Source: Aotearoamyces nothofagi
Taxonomy: Eukaryota > Ascomycota > Leotiomycetes > Leotiales > Tympanidaceae
DNA length: 64,000 bases
Assembly (NCBI GenBank): GCA_015345905.1
Contig: JADDTR010000031.1
Location: 186,001-250,000 of the forward strand
Direction of reading: 5' to 3'
Shown here: positions 1 through 11,912 of the stretch, piece by piece
Layout of the letters: each line of letters starts with the position of its first letter
Numbering within the stretch: position 1 is the stretch's first letter
Notes under the pieces: model-generated
The model's input: only the letters and a program-made list of their open reading frames with translations
Database searches by the model: none
What the model was told of the DNA's origin: nothing
Made by a program: the position numbers and the translations under genes

Positions 1-614
1 CTTCTGCTCCCTAATAATCTACTAGATAGATTGCGGTGTTTCCAACTCCACCGAAACCCCAGTGCCGACTGCGACGGAGTGCACCGCAATGTCCAGTGAT
101 ACGCAGCTTTGTGGGCGAATCCCACCTGCACTGTACCTGCGTGCGTACCTGCAGGAAGCCGATGCTGGCTGCTCATCTTGGAGAACAGGCCTGACCCATG
201 AAGATTGACAGGCCGGGGCTCCAAGCGTTTACCATCCCCTTCCACTGCTTCTCTTCCTTTTCTACTCTTCTACCCTTCTTCTTCCGCCTCCTCCTTCTCT
301 CACCACCAAGATCTGCCCCCTCTTGACAGTCTTTCACGCTCTCTACAGTCCTTTTTGCAAGTCCGTTTCTCTCTCCAACCTTACATACATTCATTGTCTG
401 AGACTCTGTCTGCGAAATAGATTTTCGCTCTTTTATCCAATTCAACTGTCAATATCAAGCTCTTCCAGCAAACCGTTGCGCCAAACCACAACCGGTATCA
501 AACCCCGTACTTTGAAGCATACACGACTTACAGGGCATCGACTGCTCCGGAATATATACCCTATAGACGATTCGTTCCTCTCCATACGACTGCCAACTGC
601 AACCTACATACAAG
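1..614 (+). promoter_or_regulatory. Upstream region of the secreted repeat protein
   Basis: No convincing gene lies in this stretch. The part from about 230 to 480 is strongly pyrimidine-rich (CT tracts), which is typical of fungal core promoters and 5' leaders. An A/T-rich element (aatatata) near 551 lies about 60 bases before the start codon at 615 and could act as a TATA-like element. Short reading frames on both strands overlap the CT tracts and show no protein-like features. The promoter role is inferred from position. Confidence 0.4.
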
Positions 615-2276
615 ATGCGCTTCCTCACAGCCTCGATCGCCTTCTTTGCCGCCCTGGCAACTGCGGAAAGCCACCGTGGCTCCCACGCCCAGCGTTTCCA
701 CCACCGGCGTGGACTCAATGGCACTACCAGTGTCAGTGCCGGGGCCAGTGCCAGTACAACTGCTGACGAACTGACCACTTTGACCGTCTACGCAACAACA
801 ATCCGTACTGTTTTCAGCTGCGCTGCCACCATCACGGACTGCCCAGCTCGCTCATCCACACATGTCTTTGTTGTAACAGATACAGTAACATTGGCAACCA
901 CTATCTGTCCCGTAACTGCCGCTGAAGCCGTTTCCTCCTCTATCGTATCTTCAGCTGCTTCTTCATCTTCGGCTTCAGCTTCTGCTGCTGCTTCCGCCGC
1001 CGCTTCCGCCGCGTCCGCCACTTCTACTCCTTCTGCTTCCGCAGTTTACGCTACTTCTGGTGCTGCTGCTGCTTATGGATCTAGTTCTTCAAGTGCCACT
1101 GTTTCCGTTCCACTCAGCACTGGAGTACCTGTTTCTGCTTCAAGCGCTACCCCCGCCGTTTCCGGTACTTCTGCTGCTGCTGCTGCTTATGGTTCTGGCT
1201 CTTCAAGCGCTTCCGCCGCTGTTTACGCCACTTCTGGTGCTGCAGCAGCTTACGGATCTGGTTCTTCAAGCGCTTCAGCTGCTGTCTACGCCACTTCTGG
1301 TGCTGCTGCTGCCTACGGATCTGGGTCTTCAAGCGCTTCAGCTGCTGTCTATGCTACTTCTGGTGCTGCTGCTGCCTACGGATCCGGTTCTGCAAGCGCT
1401 TCCGCCGCTGTCTACGCCACTTCTGGTGCTGCTGCAGCTTACGGATCTGGTTCTTCAAGTGCCACGGTTTCTGTTCCACTCAGCACTGGAGTTGGAAGTG
1501 CTGAGGTGTCAACCGCGGAATCCGTTGTGCCTGTATCTACAAGTGTCGGTGAGACAACCCTGACTTATACACTTGGTAGTGGAACTTCCCAAACTGTCGT
1601 TACAACTACTGTCAAGACCACCTCTACTCTTTACGTGGTAAGTAACTCGCTGAATATATAATGCGGAGCTTCGCTAACTATTTCCAGACCCAGTACGTCA
1701 CTCAAACTGCCTCGGCTACAGCTTCATCCGGCGAGTCAAGCGCCACTGGAGAATCAGGGTCCTCTGGAGAGTCCTCGGGAGAGTCTGCTGGAGAGTCTGC
1801 TGGGGAGTCCTCAGCCGCAGGAGAGACCGGCCCAACATCCACTAAAACTAGTACCGCTATCTCAACCCAGTACATCACCGTCGTTTCAGTCACCTCAGTG
1901 TTGGCATCTGGTGGATCTGCTGCTATTGCAGCAGCTACTACCGAAGGTGCTTGTACCCCAGTTACCGTCACAGTTGCATTGTCGACTGTCACTGTCGTAA
2001 GTAACTATGTATTAGACCTATGTTTTGAACTTCAACTGACCTACGCAGACATACACGGCCGAAGCTACCGGATCAACAGCTAACACTGCGGCTGCGTGTA
2101 TTGTTGCTAGTGCCAGTGGCGAGAAAGCTGTAACCACTGCTGCTGCATCGAAGACTTCCCAAGTCAGCAGCGGCTTTGTCACCAAAGCTGCTACCGCATC
2201 AACTGGAGCATTCGGTACCGGCGCTATCGGAACCGGAGAATATCATATCCCCAAGCCAAGCGCTATTGGTCACTAG
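615..2276 (+). CDS. Secreted Ser/Ala/Tyr-rich tandem-repeat protein
   Basis: Spliced model: exons 615-1637, 1688-1996 and 2049-2276, all junctions phase 0, 519 residues. Introns are 50 and 52 bp with GTAAGT donors, and the first has a gctaac branch. The protein starts with a classic signal peptide (MRFLTASIAFFAALATAES), followed by a Ser/Thr/Ala-rich body suited to O-glycosylation. Residues from about 143 to 284 contain 21-residue repeats beginning AVYATSGAAAAYGSG; the unit is 63 bp at DNA level. Thr/Val-rich segments (such as TTTVKTTSTLYV) and a Gly/Glu/Ser segment (GESSGESAGES) follow. The C-terminus (YHIPKPSAIGH) has no hydrophobic tail, so a GPI anchor is unlikely. It resembles fungal cell-wall or surface proteins in composition only; I recognise no named family. 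A role in the cell wall or at the surface is inference. Confidence 0.75.
1041..1466 (+). repeat. Coding minisatellite, 63-bp unit
   Basis: Units of 63 bp start at 1218, 1281, 1344 and 1407, each encoding AVYATSGAAAAYGSG plus a Ser/Ala linker. An earlier diverged copy starts at 1041, and a partial one at about 1167 lacks the VYATSG half. Copies differ mainly at silent sites, so the array keeps its frame. Copy number probably varies between strains (inference). Confidence 0.85.
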
Positions 2277-3423
2277 ATCGTCACCCCTTCGACTAAGTCC
2301 TAATCATTTGATTAGTATAGGAGTGGTGAGTATAGAGAGGAGATCTAGGTGGGGAAATAAATTTTAGTTCTTGCCTGAGCAGATTTTGTGATATTGGGGG
2401 ACATTTTGACAATTTTGTCAGATAAAGTGCTGCATATCCATCAGGCATGGTGGTTGGAGTTCAGATATCACAATCTCGGGTGTCTTGGATGGAAATACTA
2501 TGTACACAAGACAAAAGACCATTTGTGCAAAGCTCTATCTGACTTCTATTTAATGTACTTTTATGCTTACCCCTTCAGATGACACGTGATATTTGACTCT
2601 GGAGCCTGCTATTTCAGTAAATTTGTTAGTAAGCTTTCAAAATTAAAAGGTTAGACGGGAGTTAGAATGACTAGACAAAAAGAAGACTCGAAAAGGGGAA
2701 TAGTTTTAATACAGCATTGATCAATTCTTTGTGGCAAATCCTGTTAACCCCTGACAAGCTGTGCTGTAGAGAACGTCTGCTACCCGGCGAGTCAGCCACG
2801 ATCTCTAGATCGGATTGGGCCCCACATGCCCACATCATGCAAAACCTCCGGTTCTAATAATAATACATAGGCTATTTGGAGGTGGTTGGGCTTCTACCCC
2901 CAAATCCCTTCATAGCAGGTTTTCCTTACCTGCCTTATTGCGTGCAGAGCATATGCTGCAATTGCCAATGCTAGTAGAAAATCACATCATAAATTGCCCT
3001 TTTTCAAATGGTTGTTCAATCAAAGTTCCTTCTAGCACCTTCCTGCGGCGCGATCTGTAAGCGGCTTGACGTGATCGTTAGGCGAGTCGTACATTCCTGG
3101 GAATGAAACCATCCCACCGATTGCAGACCTGACTACATCACCGACCTGACGCACCTTGACGCACGCGACTGCTTCACCAGACGATACCAGCCTCCTTAAT
3201 TTTTGATTCTCTGTACCATATTGACTTTCTCATCTGATTCTTTAAGGCATTATCTGCAATTGTTACATTCATTCCCCTTACACGTTGTCGCATAACAGCG
3301 ATTTATTCAGTCCACCGAGTCCCAGCGAGTCTTCGCTGGAAACATCTCCCGTTGACTGATGACAGCTGTTGGGACTTAAGTATATCTCTGCGCCTGCAAT
3401 TTCACGACTATATACTTTTCAAG
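2277..3423. other. Intergenic region, nothing recognised
   Basis: Only short frames without family features are present. The last 250 bases before 3424 are pyrimidine-rich and probably hold the promoter and leader of the Sok1/Tcp11 gene. No RNA gene or repeat was found. Confidence 0.5.
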
Positions 3424-6414
3424 ATGAGACGCACATCAGAAGACCTGAGCGACGTTGATCGCAACCTGGCCGAGTCCAAAGGCCCGGCGGATATACCGGA
3501 AGACGACGACCTTGACTTCAACAACGGCACAGAAGATGAGCACCGCATATTCACACCTCCACCTCGCATTGCTGCGCGCTTTTACAAACCAACCAACAGC
3601 CGCCGCAAGTCATCTGCAGCTTCTTCGAGACGCAACTCGATATCTTCTTCACACTCACATCAATCACTCGCATCGAACCGCTCCTATCATGGCGGGCCAC
3701 AGAGCAACCACATTGCTCAGCACCTGCGCCGCGCATCAATAATCGAGAGTCGAAAAGCAAGACTTGCAGATCGTGCTGCCCATGCCGAAAAGGTCCGGCT
3801 ACGTGCTGCACTAGCAAAGGCTACGCCTCGAGGTACAACCAACTCCGAAGAACGAGCCTTAGCAGCACAACAAGCCCGAGAGAAGAACCTCGCCGAAATC
3901 GTGGCGAACTGTGCCGAAGAAGTTAAACGCGCGAAGGGAATTGCCGAGAACATGAAGGAGAAGCGTGAGGCCGAGGGCAAGAAGCTACGTCGAGAGATGG
4001 AAGAGAGACTTGCAGATGCCGAGAAGAGAAGAGATGAGATACTAAACAGAGGGAATGCCAAGCGTGGTAGGTCTTCGAGTGGGGCAAGAGACCCCATGCA
4101 TAGACCAAGGAAGAGCCCCTCGCCCATGCAGGAGGTTTCAGAAGCTCTTTCGGAGTCTACGGCAGCTATCAGGATACAACAAAGATGGAAGGTCCACTTG
4201 AGGTGGAAGGCTATGAAAGATTTTGCAGACCTTGGACTGTCAATCGAGAGCGTACGGGACACCTCTTTCGAGGATGTCGTCACTCTGCTAGCTCAAGAGA
4301 AGGTCCTCCTTGGTACTGCTCAGATACTGAGAATTTGCGGCTTGAAGGAAGGGGAGACTGGGTCAGTTAACGAGATGACTGCAGTGCGGACATTTCTCAG
4401 TGCCTTCCTTATTCTCGGCCATCCTACCCAGGTGCTGAGTAGCAAGGGAGACAGTGGAGAGCAGGAGCAGGTGGGAACTGCCCCTGGGGCACCCATACGC
4501 CGTGATGATCTGGCTAATCCTCAATTGCAGGACCTTGTTGCTAAGGCCCGGGACTTGCTGATATCTTTTGAGAATGTCCTTTCAAGAGTTAACCTAGGTA
4601 ACAATTACACACCCCCACCTGTTTTGCTTGCCACCTTATCTGAGTCGTATGCTACCTTTTTCAATGCATTTATTGCATGGAAAGCTCGCGACTCTAGTAC
4701 TCTCATCGATATGATGGTGCTTCAATTTGTCGAATTGGACGCAATATGGCAGACAGTCAAGGACAGCACCGAGGAAGCTGTGACAGCCTCCTACCGTGAC
4801 GGAATCAGAGAGAACCAGCTGAAGCTCATGGTTAGAATTAAGAGACTTGCTGGTCCGGTGCAAGGCAAGCGTTTGATTACGAATGCAATCAGAGAATCTA
4901 GGAAGGCGAGAGCAACCAAGCCAACGGGCGACTCGAGACCCAGAGCTGCAGAGGCTGGTTCGTCTACGGGGCCCGCGCTCGAAGATCTTGTCGGGTCTGA
5001 GCATGCCGTTACATCTCATCTCCAAACTTTAACACCGCCTGCCACTCCTCGCAAGGGAGACACCACCGATTCTGACAAACTCAGAACGGCGAGCTCAGCT
5101 CTCCCTGACAATCGAGTAGTTGTGCATGAATTAGCGATCAATAGGGAGTACCGGATTGAGATGGATGACTGCATTGAACAACGTGGTGCCATCAGCCGTG
5201 TCATTTTTGACTCCATGCGCCGTGAGGTGCAAGCGGGTGACAGCGACCCATGGGTCCTTGCTATGGCCGAGAATATAAAGGGAAAACTACAACGTCTTCT
5301 TCAATCTGGCAACTCTATGCACACCCTTATTGGGGAAGTTCTTGACCTAGAACTCGTTTCACGCGAACTGCAAGCAGGCAGCTTTTCGTACGAGAAATTC
5401 TTCTCATTCATGGCCTCAATTCTTCCTCGACTCTGCGCCCCATTTCGTGACGATGAGGTCAAAGATCTAGTGGATAACACTCTTCAAAGTGGCGATGTTG
5501 TCGACAGGCTTGAGGCTCTTATGCGCTTTATCGACCTGATGCAGCTTGACTACGCGAATTTCATGCTCCAGCAGTCAGCTCCTGAACTGATTAAACATGC
5601 AACGGCATATGAGCAGAAGCGTTTTGCGGATGACCTAGACCAAGGCATTCATACGCTTGCCAATACAGAGCAGTGGTGGAAGGCTTCTAGAACGAAAGTG
5701 CTGGCTGAAGCGGCCAGAAGGGACCCCGAAGGGGTCAACCTCCCAAGGAATAGGCCCACGCCCGAAAGATTCTACTCCGAAATGCTTGTGGATATCTTTA
5801 CTAACATAAGTGGGAATGTTGAGATCCCTGAGACACTTCAACTGGATAGTAAGCGTATTTCTCGAATTCGGATCGATTTACTTCGCATTGTCACTGCTGG
5901 TGCGATATTGTTGCAGAGCAAGAATCTACTCAAACGTGATGTACGTAGTCAGTGGAAGACAGAGGCTTCTAGGATCATGAGTGTACTTGAGGGAGCCAAG
6001 TCAGCAGAGGCAGCTAGAGATGGCATTCAAGCTGCGCTTGAATCTTCTCGAAGCATGCCGACAGCTACTAAAAGTCACATCAAAGAGTTGGTTCGCAGAA
6101 TCACCGAGAACAGTTATGAGACTGGCTTGACTGGTCAGGCTATCACGGAGCCTGTGATGAGATTACTGCTAACCCGGTTGCGCTCCCATATACTGGGTCG
6201 ATTATCAGCAATCACCGCATCTGAGAAAGTTCGAGCTACGAGCACAGCAAGCGAAAGTCTTGCAACTCTAGGTCTACCAGAGTTTGTATCGCCGGTTGGC
6301 AAGATTGTAGAGGAGTTGGGTAGGGTTGGTGTTATTGATAGAGAAGCGCATGCAATTTGGTACGAGATTGTGGCCAAGAAGGTGGAAGGACAGGATATGC
6401 CAATGAGCACATGA
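3424..6414 (+). CDS. Sok1/Tcp11-family protein with IQ motif
   Basis: Single exon, 996 residues. The frame stays open upstream, but the first ATG is at 3424 (MRRTSEDLSDVDRN), preceded by a favourable aag. Low-complexity Ser/Arg/His sequence occupies about residues 50-100. A charged coiled coil (EEVKRAKGIAENMKEKRE onward) covers about 160-210. An IQ-like calmodulin-binding motif (IRIQQRWKVHLRWK) lies near 248. The T-complex protein 11 domain begins at about 563 with VVHELAINREYRIEMDD and runs nearly to the C-terminus. In yeast the founding member Sok1 is a dosage suppressor of loss of cAMP-dependent kinase, and fungal homologues are linked to growth control. Length and domain order match fungal family members. 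The family assignment is confident from sequence; the cAMP link is family knowledge, not visible here. Confidence 0.85.
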   Translation: MRRTSEDLSDVDRNLAESKGPADIPEDDDLDFNNGTEDEHRIFTPPPRIAARFYKPTNSRRKSSAASSRRNSISSSHSHQSLASNRSYHGGPQSNHIAQHLRRASIIESRKARLADRAAHAEKVRLRAALAKATPRGTTNSEERALAAQQAREKNLAEIVANCAEEVKRAKGIAENMKEKREAEGKKLRREMEERLADAEKRRDEILNRGNAKRGRSSSGARDPMHRPRKSPSPMQEVSEALSESTAAIRIQQRWKVHLRWKAMKDFADLGLSIESVRDTSFEDVVTLLAQEKVLLGTAQILRICGLKEGETGSVNEMTAVRTFLSAFLILGHPTQVLSSKGDSGEQEQVGTAPGAPIRRDDLANPQLQDLVAKARDLLISFENVLSRVNLGNNYTPPPVLLATLSESYATFFNAFIAWKARDSSTLIDMMVLQFVELDAIWQTVKDSTEEAVTASYRDGIRENQLKLMVRIKRLAGPVQGKRLITNAIRESRKARATKPTGDSRPRAAEAGSSTGPALEDLVGSEHAVTSHLQTLTPPATPRKGDTTDSDKLRTASSALPDNRVVVHELAINREYRIEMDDCIEQRGAISRVIFDSMRREVQAGDSDPWVLAMAENIKGKLQRLLQSGNSMHTLIGEVLDLELVSRELQAGSFSYEKFFSFMASILPRLCAPFRDDEVKDLVDNTLQSGDVVDRLEALMRFIDLMQLDYANFMLQQSAPELIKHATAYEQKRFADDLDQGIHTLANTEQWWKASRTKVLAEAARRDPEGVNLPRNRPTPERFYSEMLVDIFTNISGNVEIPETLQLDSKRISRIRIDLLRIVTAGAILLQSKNLLKRDVRSQWKTEASRIMSVLEGAKSAEAARDGIQAALESSRSMPTATKSHIKELVRRITENSYETGLTGQAITEPVMRLLLTRLRSHILGRLSAITASEKVRATSTASESLATLGLPEFVSPVGKIVEELGRVGVIDREAHAIWYEIVAKKVEGQDMPMST

Positions 6415-7131
6415 GCTCGGAATTAAGGGGGATTTTGGTGTTACTATGGACTTTGGAATGTGTTACACTGCTTACCGGCTGGCTTAGATTCCCCTGGAGT
6501 TGATAATTTGGTATGATGGCGGATTGGGCTTTGGGCATCGGCACAGGCCCCTCTACATGGCATTATGTGAATTTACGATAGATTTTCTGGGTTCAATATC
6601 CATCTTACAGGTATCAGTAATATGACATATCATTCGAAGACTCACCCCATATGCATGCGTGACCTTTTCCAGCATTTAACCACTGTAATAATGTTGCATT
6701 GCTGCGTAATCCCCTCTGAGCAAAGATTGGCGTTTTATGAAAGGACTCAACCATAGAGATGCTTGCATCGCTTATTGCGCTCTGGGCTCGGGTTCATGAC
6801 GTCAAATCAGTATTAAAGACGACCTCGCTTGTGATTGCCTTAGCGAAGAAACGGCAAACAGTTAGAATCTCTAGCAAACACGGCTAAGTCACCACCAGTG
6901 CCGGCGGTACCTTTGTACATACTCTATCCCCGCAACAACACTTCTCAGATATTAAATAACTCACTCGAACTGTGGCTGTAAGTCAGCGGCCGAGTTATGC
7001 ATCACTATTGAGAGTCCAGGAAGACTTCATGGACTATCACTGGCTCCTAGCCTTATCGCGACTGCGTTGAGGACTCTGGCCTTCTTGGGGCCATTGTCTG
7101 CCAGCGCTCGCGTACTCTCGATTCTGACAGT
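6415..7131. other. Intergenic region, nothing recognised
   Basis: This holds the 3' end of the Sok1/Tcp11 gene and the upstream region of the carrier gene. No coding frame with family features, RNA gene or repeat is visible. Confidence 0.5.
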
Positions 7132-8406
7132 ATGCCCTTGCAATCACCCTCAAGACAAGATGTTATCCGGCAAGAGCGACCGACGGGCGAGGGCCCTGGA
7201 GGTATGAAGCCAAAAAGACTACTCAAACGATACCGTACGGAGTTTTGTGCCAGTGCCAGCAGTGTGCTGTCAACTGTCATTGCTGTGAGAGATCTCATCC
7301 TAAGCCTTTGAAGCACGTAGATGCATACTGACGAATGTTGCCGACACAGTTTCCATTGGATTCTGTGAAGACACGGATGCAAACGTATAGATACAACAGC
7401 TTTGGTGACTGTGTCCGAAGGACATATCAAACCGAAAAGCTACGTGGATTCTTCAGAGGTACGGCGGTGCTAAGGAACTACACCACCCATATTCGGAGCT
7501 TCACTGACTTCTTTCAATAACAGGCGTAACAGCTCCTATCGCGAGCATCACACTCGTTCGAACAATCTCTTTCTCGGTGTACCAAAGGTCCAAATACACC
7601 TACTCAGCATGGATTCAGCGTAATTTCGGGGTAGACCCGCTTGCTCATGTCAACACACCACATGGTTATCCTAATCTTGCTACTATTTCCTGCTTTACAG
7701 CAGCAGGTGCAACAGCAGGGTCTTTCATAACTATTGTCGCATGTAGGACACCATCCCAATGGACGCAAACGTAGCGTAACTGATATGAATTAGGTCCTTT
7801 CGAGTTGACCAAACTCAGCGCTCAAGTCTCTGTTCTTATGGCCGATCGAACCCAGACCAGTGTCTCAGAGGTAGTCACCAGTCGAGCTGTAGCTGCAAGC
7901 TACCAAAATAAAGGCACTTGGAAAACAGCGAAAAATATAATCGAGCATCGCGGGGTTGCAGGCCTTTATTCGGGGTTTAGCTTGCATCTGCGTATGTTTC
8001 ATTGTACCCTTTGTACCGGCAAAGCTAATATTTGCTAGTACGTGACACCCTTGGAACTGCAATCTATTTTGGCACATACGAAAGTGTCAAGCAAGTGCTT
8101 CTGACCTATCGAGGAGACGTAACGACTACGTCACCGCTAGCTGTTGCGGGAGCAGGCGGACTTTGTGGAGTTGTTAGTTGGGCAATGATCTATCCTATCG
8201 ACTCTGCGAAAAGTATCTACCAGCGGAACTGCCTCACGCAGAATAAAGGAGATCCGGTTAGGAAAGCCCCGAAAATCGAGTTCTTGAACAGGAGGATGTA
8301 CAGGGGCATTGGAGTATCCATGAGCCGCTCCTGTCTTGTAAATGCTGTCTTCTTTTCCGCCTTCGAGTTCCTGAAGAAGAATATCAATGCCCTGGAAGAC
8401 AAATAA
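7132..8406 (+). CDS. Mitochondrial carrier (SLC25 family)
   Basis: Spliced model: exons 7132-7284, 7350-7458, 7524-7742, 7794-7991 and 8039-8406, giving 348 residues. Introns of 65, 65, 51 and 47 bp have GT-AG ends, and the first has a tactgac branch. Three carrier signatures of the type PxD/ExxK/R are visible: FPLDSVKTRMQ in repeat 1, CPFELTKLSAQ in repeat 2 and YPIDSAKSIYQ in repeat 3. The motifs LRDTLGTAIYFGTYE and MYRGIGVSMSRS match the family's even-numbered helices. Three tandem repeats of about 100 residues make six membrane helices in the inner mitochondrial membrane. The third signature has Ser-Ala before the lysine instead of the usual spacing residues, and the substrate cannot be read from sequence. 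The ATG at 7132 was chosen as the first in-frame ATG before repeat 1. Confidence 0.88.
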
Positions 8407-8967
8407 ACGGGATGGTTCAATTGGCACCAATTTAATGTAAATGTTACCAGTACAACAGCGATTAGTGAGTGGCACGCGTAGCTAAAACAACAAGAGCCCA
8501 TATTTGCATGGCCGATGCATAACAATACTACATTGGAATTACCAAAATGCCTTTATCTTGCTGATATGATTTTGTACTTCGAGTAAGTAGTAGTAACAAG
8601 AAACGCGCTTTTATATCTGGTTACCCCTCAGGTTCCTGCATCAATAATCCTATCACGTGGCGGGCCTTGTTGGGAGACAGTACGGTAGCTCGCGGCTAGT
8701 GGGTCCAGAGGCCAATGCACTAAAATCCCGCAACCGCTAGGTCACAAGTCCCTCTTACGCCCAGCTTCCGTGTAGACCCAAAGACCGAGAGCCTTCTCTT
8801 CCTTACTTCATGAACACAAGCACTATCATCTACAAGAGATAGAACATCAGAAACCCATCAACACAAAAGCTGTTGATGGTTCTTATTGTACAAATTGCTG
8901 TATTTCTTCCACACTAATATCTACAGGGTATGTATGTTGCTGCAGGTAAGGTGACAGTGTTGAAGTG
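8407..8967. other. Intergenic region
   Basis: Spacer between the carrier gene and the DUF2293 gene. No coding frame or RNA gene is supported. The second half (about 8700-8960) is presumably the promoter and leader of the downstream gene. Confidence 0.45.
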
Positions 8968-11912
8968 ATGGTGAGAGAAAGAGGAGCCTTGGCAGCTGCA
9001 TCCGCAGCTGCCGGCCGATCAGCGGCGGTGCAGAAGCACAGAAAGAAGCAGAGATATGGAGATCATGAGAGAGGTATGGTGCGGGCCGCGACTGATCTCG
9101 TCGCAAAGCCCGCGGCGCCTAAACTCAAATACCAGTCTTACTTCGAGTTTCAAGAGAACACGGAGAAGAAGAAAAAGCTTGAGGTCCAGGTTTGTTGCTA
9201 CCGAACAGATACTTGTTAATGACTTTCCTACTGACGTAGATTGTAGGTTACGAATGCAAAGACGCCTCAACCAGGGTTTACATTCGTTCCTGTTGGCAAC
9301 CCGGAGCTTACAAATGTCTGCAAAGAGCTGTCGCGAGAAGAAGGCGCGCTTATATTTGTTGTCTCGGCCTCGGCCACCAAAGAGAGCAGTCATAACCTGG
9401 GTGAGCATGTCCATAGGATAGGATACCACTTTCGAAGCTATATTGTCGACCAAGCTGCTTTTACCCTTGGAGGGCTCAACGGTGTCCATTCATCCGAATC
9501 CGAAATATATCCAACCATCTCAGACAAGCCGGATGACATACCCGAAACACAGGAGGAAATCAATAAGCAGGCTGATGCCGCAATCCGAGATCTTTACCCT
9601 AGGATACCCAACCCCGACCGAGAGATGATCATCCAGCATGCATTTCAAAAAGGTGCTGTATTTCATGGCAAGCCTGTTGTTGGACTCCAAAAGGAATTAA
9701 GTTTATCACGCCGTGTTCAGTTGGCTGTCATCGCACATATTCGACATACTCACACCCGTTATGATCGCCTTCTTAGAGAGACTGACTGGGCTAACGCAAG
9801 GAGAACCGTGGAAGCTTTGTGTTTAGACATCCTCATGAAATGGCGAGGTGATGAGGAAACCGGCCGCGATCAACTGGATGAAGTCTTGCGAGAAGTCGTT
9901 GTGATATCTGATTCGGACGACGAGGACGAGAGTGGCAGCGAGGAGGAAGACTCTTCTGATGATGAGGTGGAAGTGCTTACTGAGATTAGCACTGCACCTG
10001 TAGTCCACGCCACAAGTCTGCCTATGCAGCAGCAACAACAACAACGTAAACGACGGGACGAGCGCAGGAAACCCCGACATAAGCAGCAGCAACAGGCTAA
10101 AGCTGATGCTCCCAATGGTAACACAAATATTGCGTCACGAACTCGATCCAAAGCCAGGGCTAGGGGCGGGCAAAAAGCTAAGAATGCTCGTCGAGAGAAG
10201 AAACGCAATCAAGCATGGGAGCAAGCACGTACCCGTTACAAGAAACGACCGCAAGATCGTGACATCCCTGTTGAGGAGATTCAGAGAGTGGGTACTCAGC
10301 AGTTTGATAGACCACCGCACGTGATCCTCGATAGTCCGCAGACCCGCCCAGATACACACCCACCCTTTCGAAATCTATTGAGTGAGCGAAGATACCTTGT
10401 AGATGACCGCAATGATCAAGAAAGGCCAAGTCAGGTGTGTTATTTTCTTCCGTCAGACTACGATGACAAAATATGCAAAGAATTTCATGATACTGAACCC
10501 AAGCAGCAAGTTTCATCCTCATCCTCACAGTACATGATGGCCCAACCAGAGCCATCTTACAGAGAGAAGGTAATCATGAGGCCAGGCCCACATAATGCAC
10601 ATGCCTATGATCAAGCATACGACTATGCACCTCGGGACATGCGAGCTTCGGAACCTGGCCCACCTATTGCCCGGTTACCATACTTTGATAGCGGCAGGCC
10701 AGAGCCCAGCTTTCCGAATCCTCGGGACCTGCAAGATATAATTTTGCCATCTATTGAGCAACCTATAGACCTATCTAGTGATAGCCCTAGGCCCCACAGA
10801 CCAGCGACCAATAACATCCAGGAAGCTTATAGACATCCGGTAATGTATAGGCAGGTTGACCGTGAACCGGAGCTCTCCAGAGCACAGCCTACTCGGTCTA
10901 ACATTATCTACATTGATGATGACACACCTAAGCGCCGCCGTGTAATTATAGAACCTAGCCATGGAGACTTGCAAGATCCGAGTGGTGGTGAGTTTGTACG
11001 TCTTGTATCAAGATCGCAGCCCGAGCGATATCCTATGGCTACTTCATCAATTCCATTGAGACGTGAGCTCGAGGCTAGAGATGGCAATTTTTTCCAAAAT
11101 CAGCGCCCAGGTCCCAGCACTATGTTTTCTCAGCCTCGAGGACCGCCTTCATACCCAGTTCAAGCCGTGGAACGCGTGCCTGAGAATGACCCACCAATTA
11201 GCAGATTGTCACTTCATGACCCACCTGATCAAGTATACGTGGGGCAGCGTGGTGGCGAGCCTCCACGTCCTAAGAGACAGAGGACTCAAGACCAAGTGTA
11301 CTTCGAGAGCTCAAGACCAATACCCTCGACGCGTGTCTTGCTGCCAGAAAAAGAGATGACCAGTGACCGAAGTCGATCAGACCGGGTCTTGGCCGTAGAT
11401 CGTATTTCTCAAGGTTATCAGCAAGGGTTTCGTCTTGATTCTCATACGTTTCCAAGTCACTCTTATTCTTATGAGGTGGATTCTGGTCTAGTCCCTGCAA
11501 GTCAGGGTTCTCTTTATCCCATTGCATCTTCTCGTATTCAGCCGGAACGCGAATCTCGTCTCCAATCTACAAGGAATGAAATCACTGTGATTGATGATCG
11601 ATCACGCCCGTTTCCACCAAACCACATGTTGCTAGAAACCCTAGATAAGGATCCGTAAGTGGAAATGTTTATTATGACCTTATTTAAGAATTTGCTAACC
11701 ACTGTTCCTTTTAATATCATAGTTATCATCGAGATGAGAGATCCAGGCAACCCGTATATCGCGGAGAGATTCAAGTTCAACCACGCTACACCCAAGCACC
11801 ACCGGATAGGGCTCGTGAGGCTGCGAGACGATCTCCTAATGGCCAATATAATATGCAGACACCACCTTATAGAGGTATTTCACGCCGTGAGGAAGTTATT
11901 GTTCTGAAATGA
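8968..11912 (+). CDS. DUF2293-domain protein with SUMO-interaction-like motifs
   Basis: Spliced model: exons 8968-9189, 9247-11654 and 11723-11912, 939 residues. Introns of 57 bp (branch tactgac) and 68 bp (branch gctaac) join in phase. The N-terminus is basic. Residues about 92-255 match the fungal DUF2293 domain: ELTNVCKELSREEGALIFVV, then HRIGYHFRSYIV, a YPRIP motif and an IIQHAF helix. Very acidic sequence follows (ISDSDDEDESGSEEEDSS), then poly-Gln and basic nuclear-type segments, and a long disordered Pro/Arg/Asp-rich tail. Several short beta-type hydrophobic runs next to acidic residues resemble SUMO-interaction motifs: VVVISDSDDED, PIDLSSDSP, NIIYIDDD and EITVIDD. A nuclear role linked to SUMO is inference; the domain itself has no known activity. 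An extra upstream exon cannot be excluded. Confidence 0.8.

Noticed and set aside
1060-1563. Leu-rich 167-residue frame
   Set aside because: A shifted reading of the 63-bp repeat array in the secreted protein.
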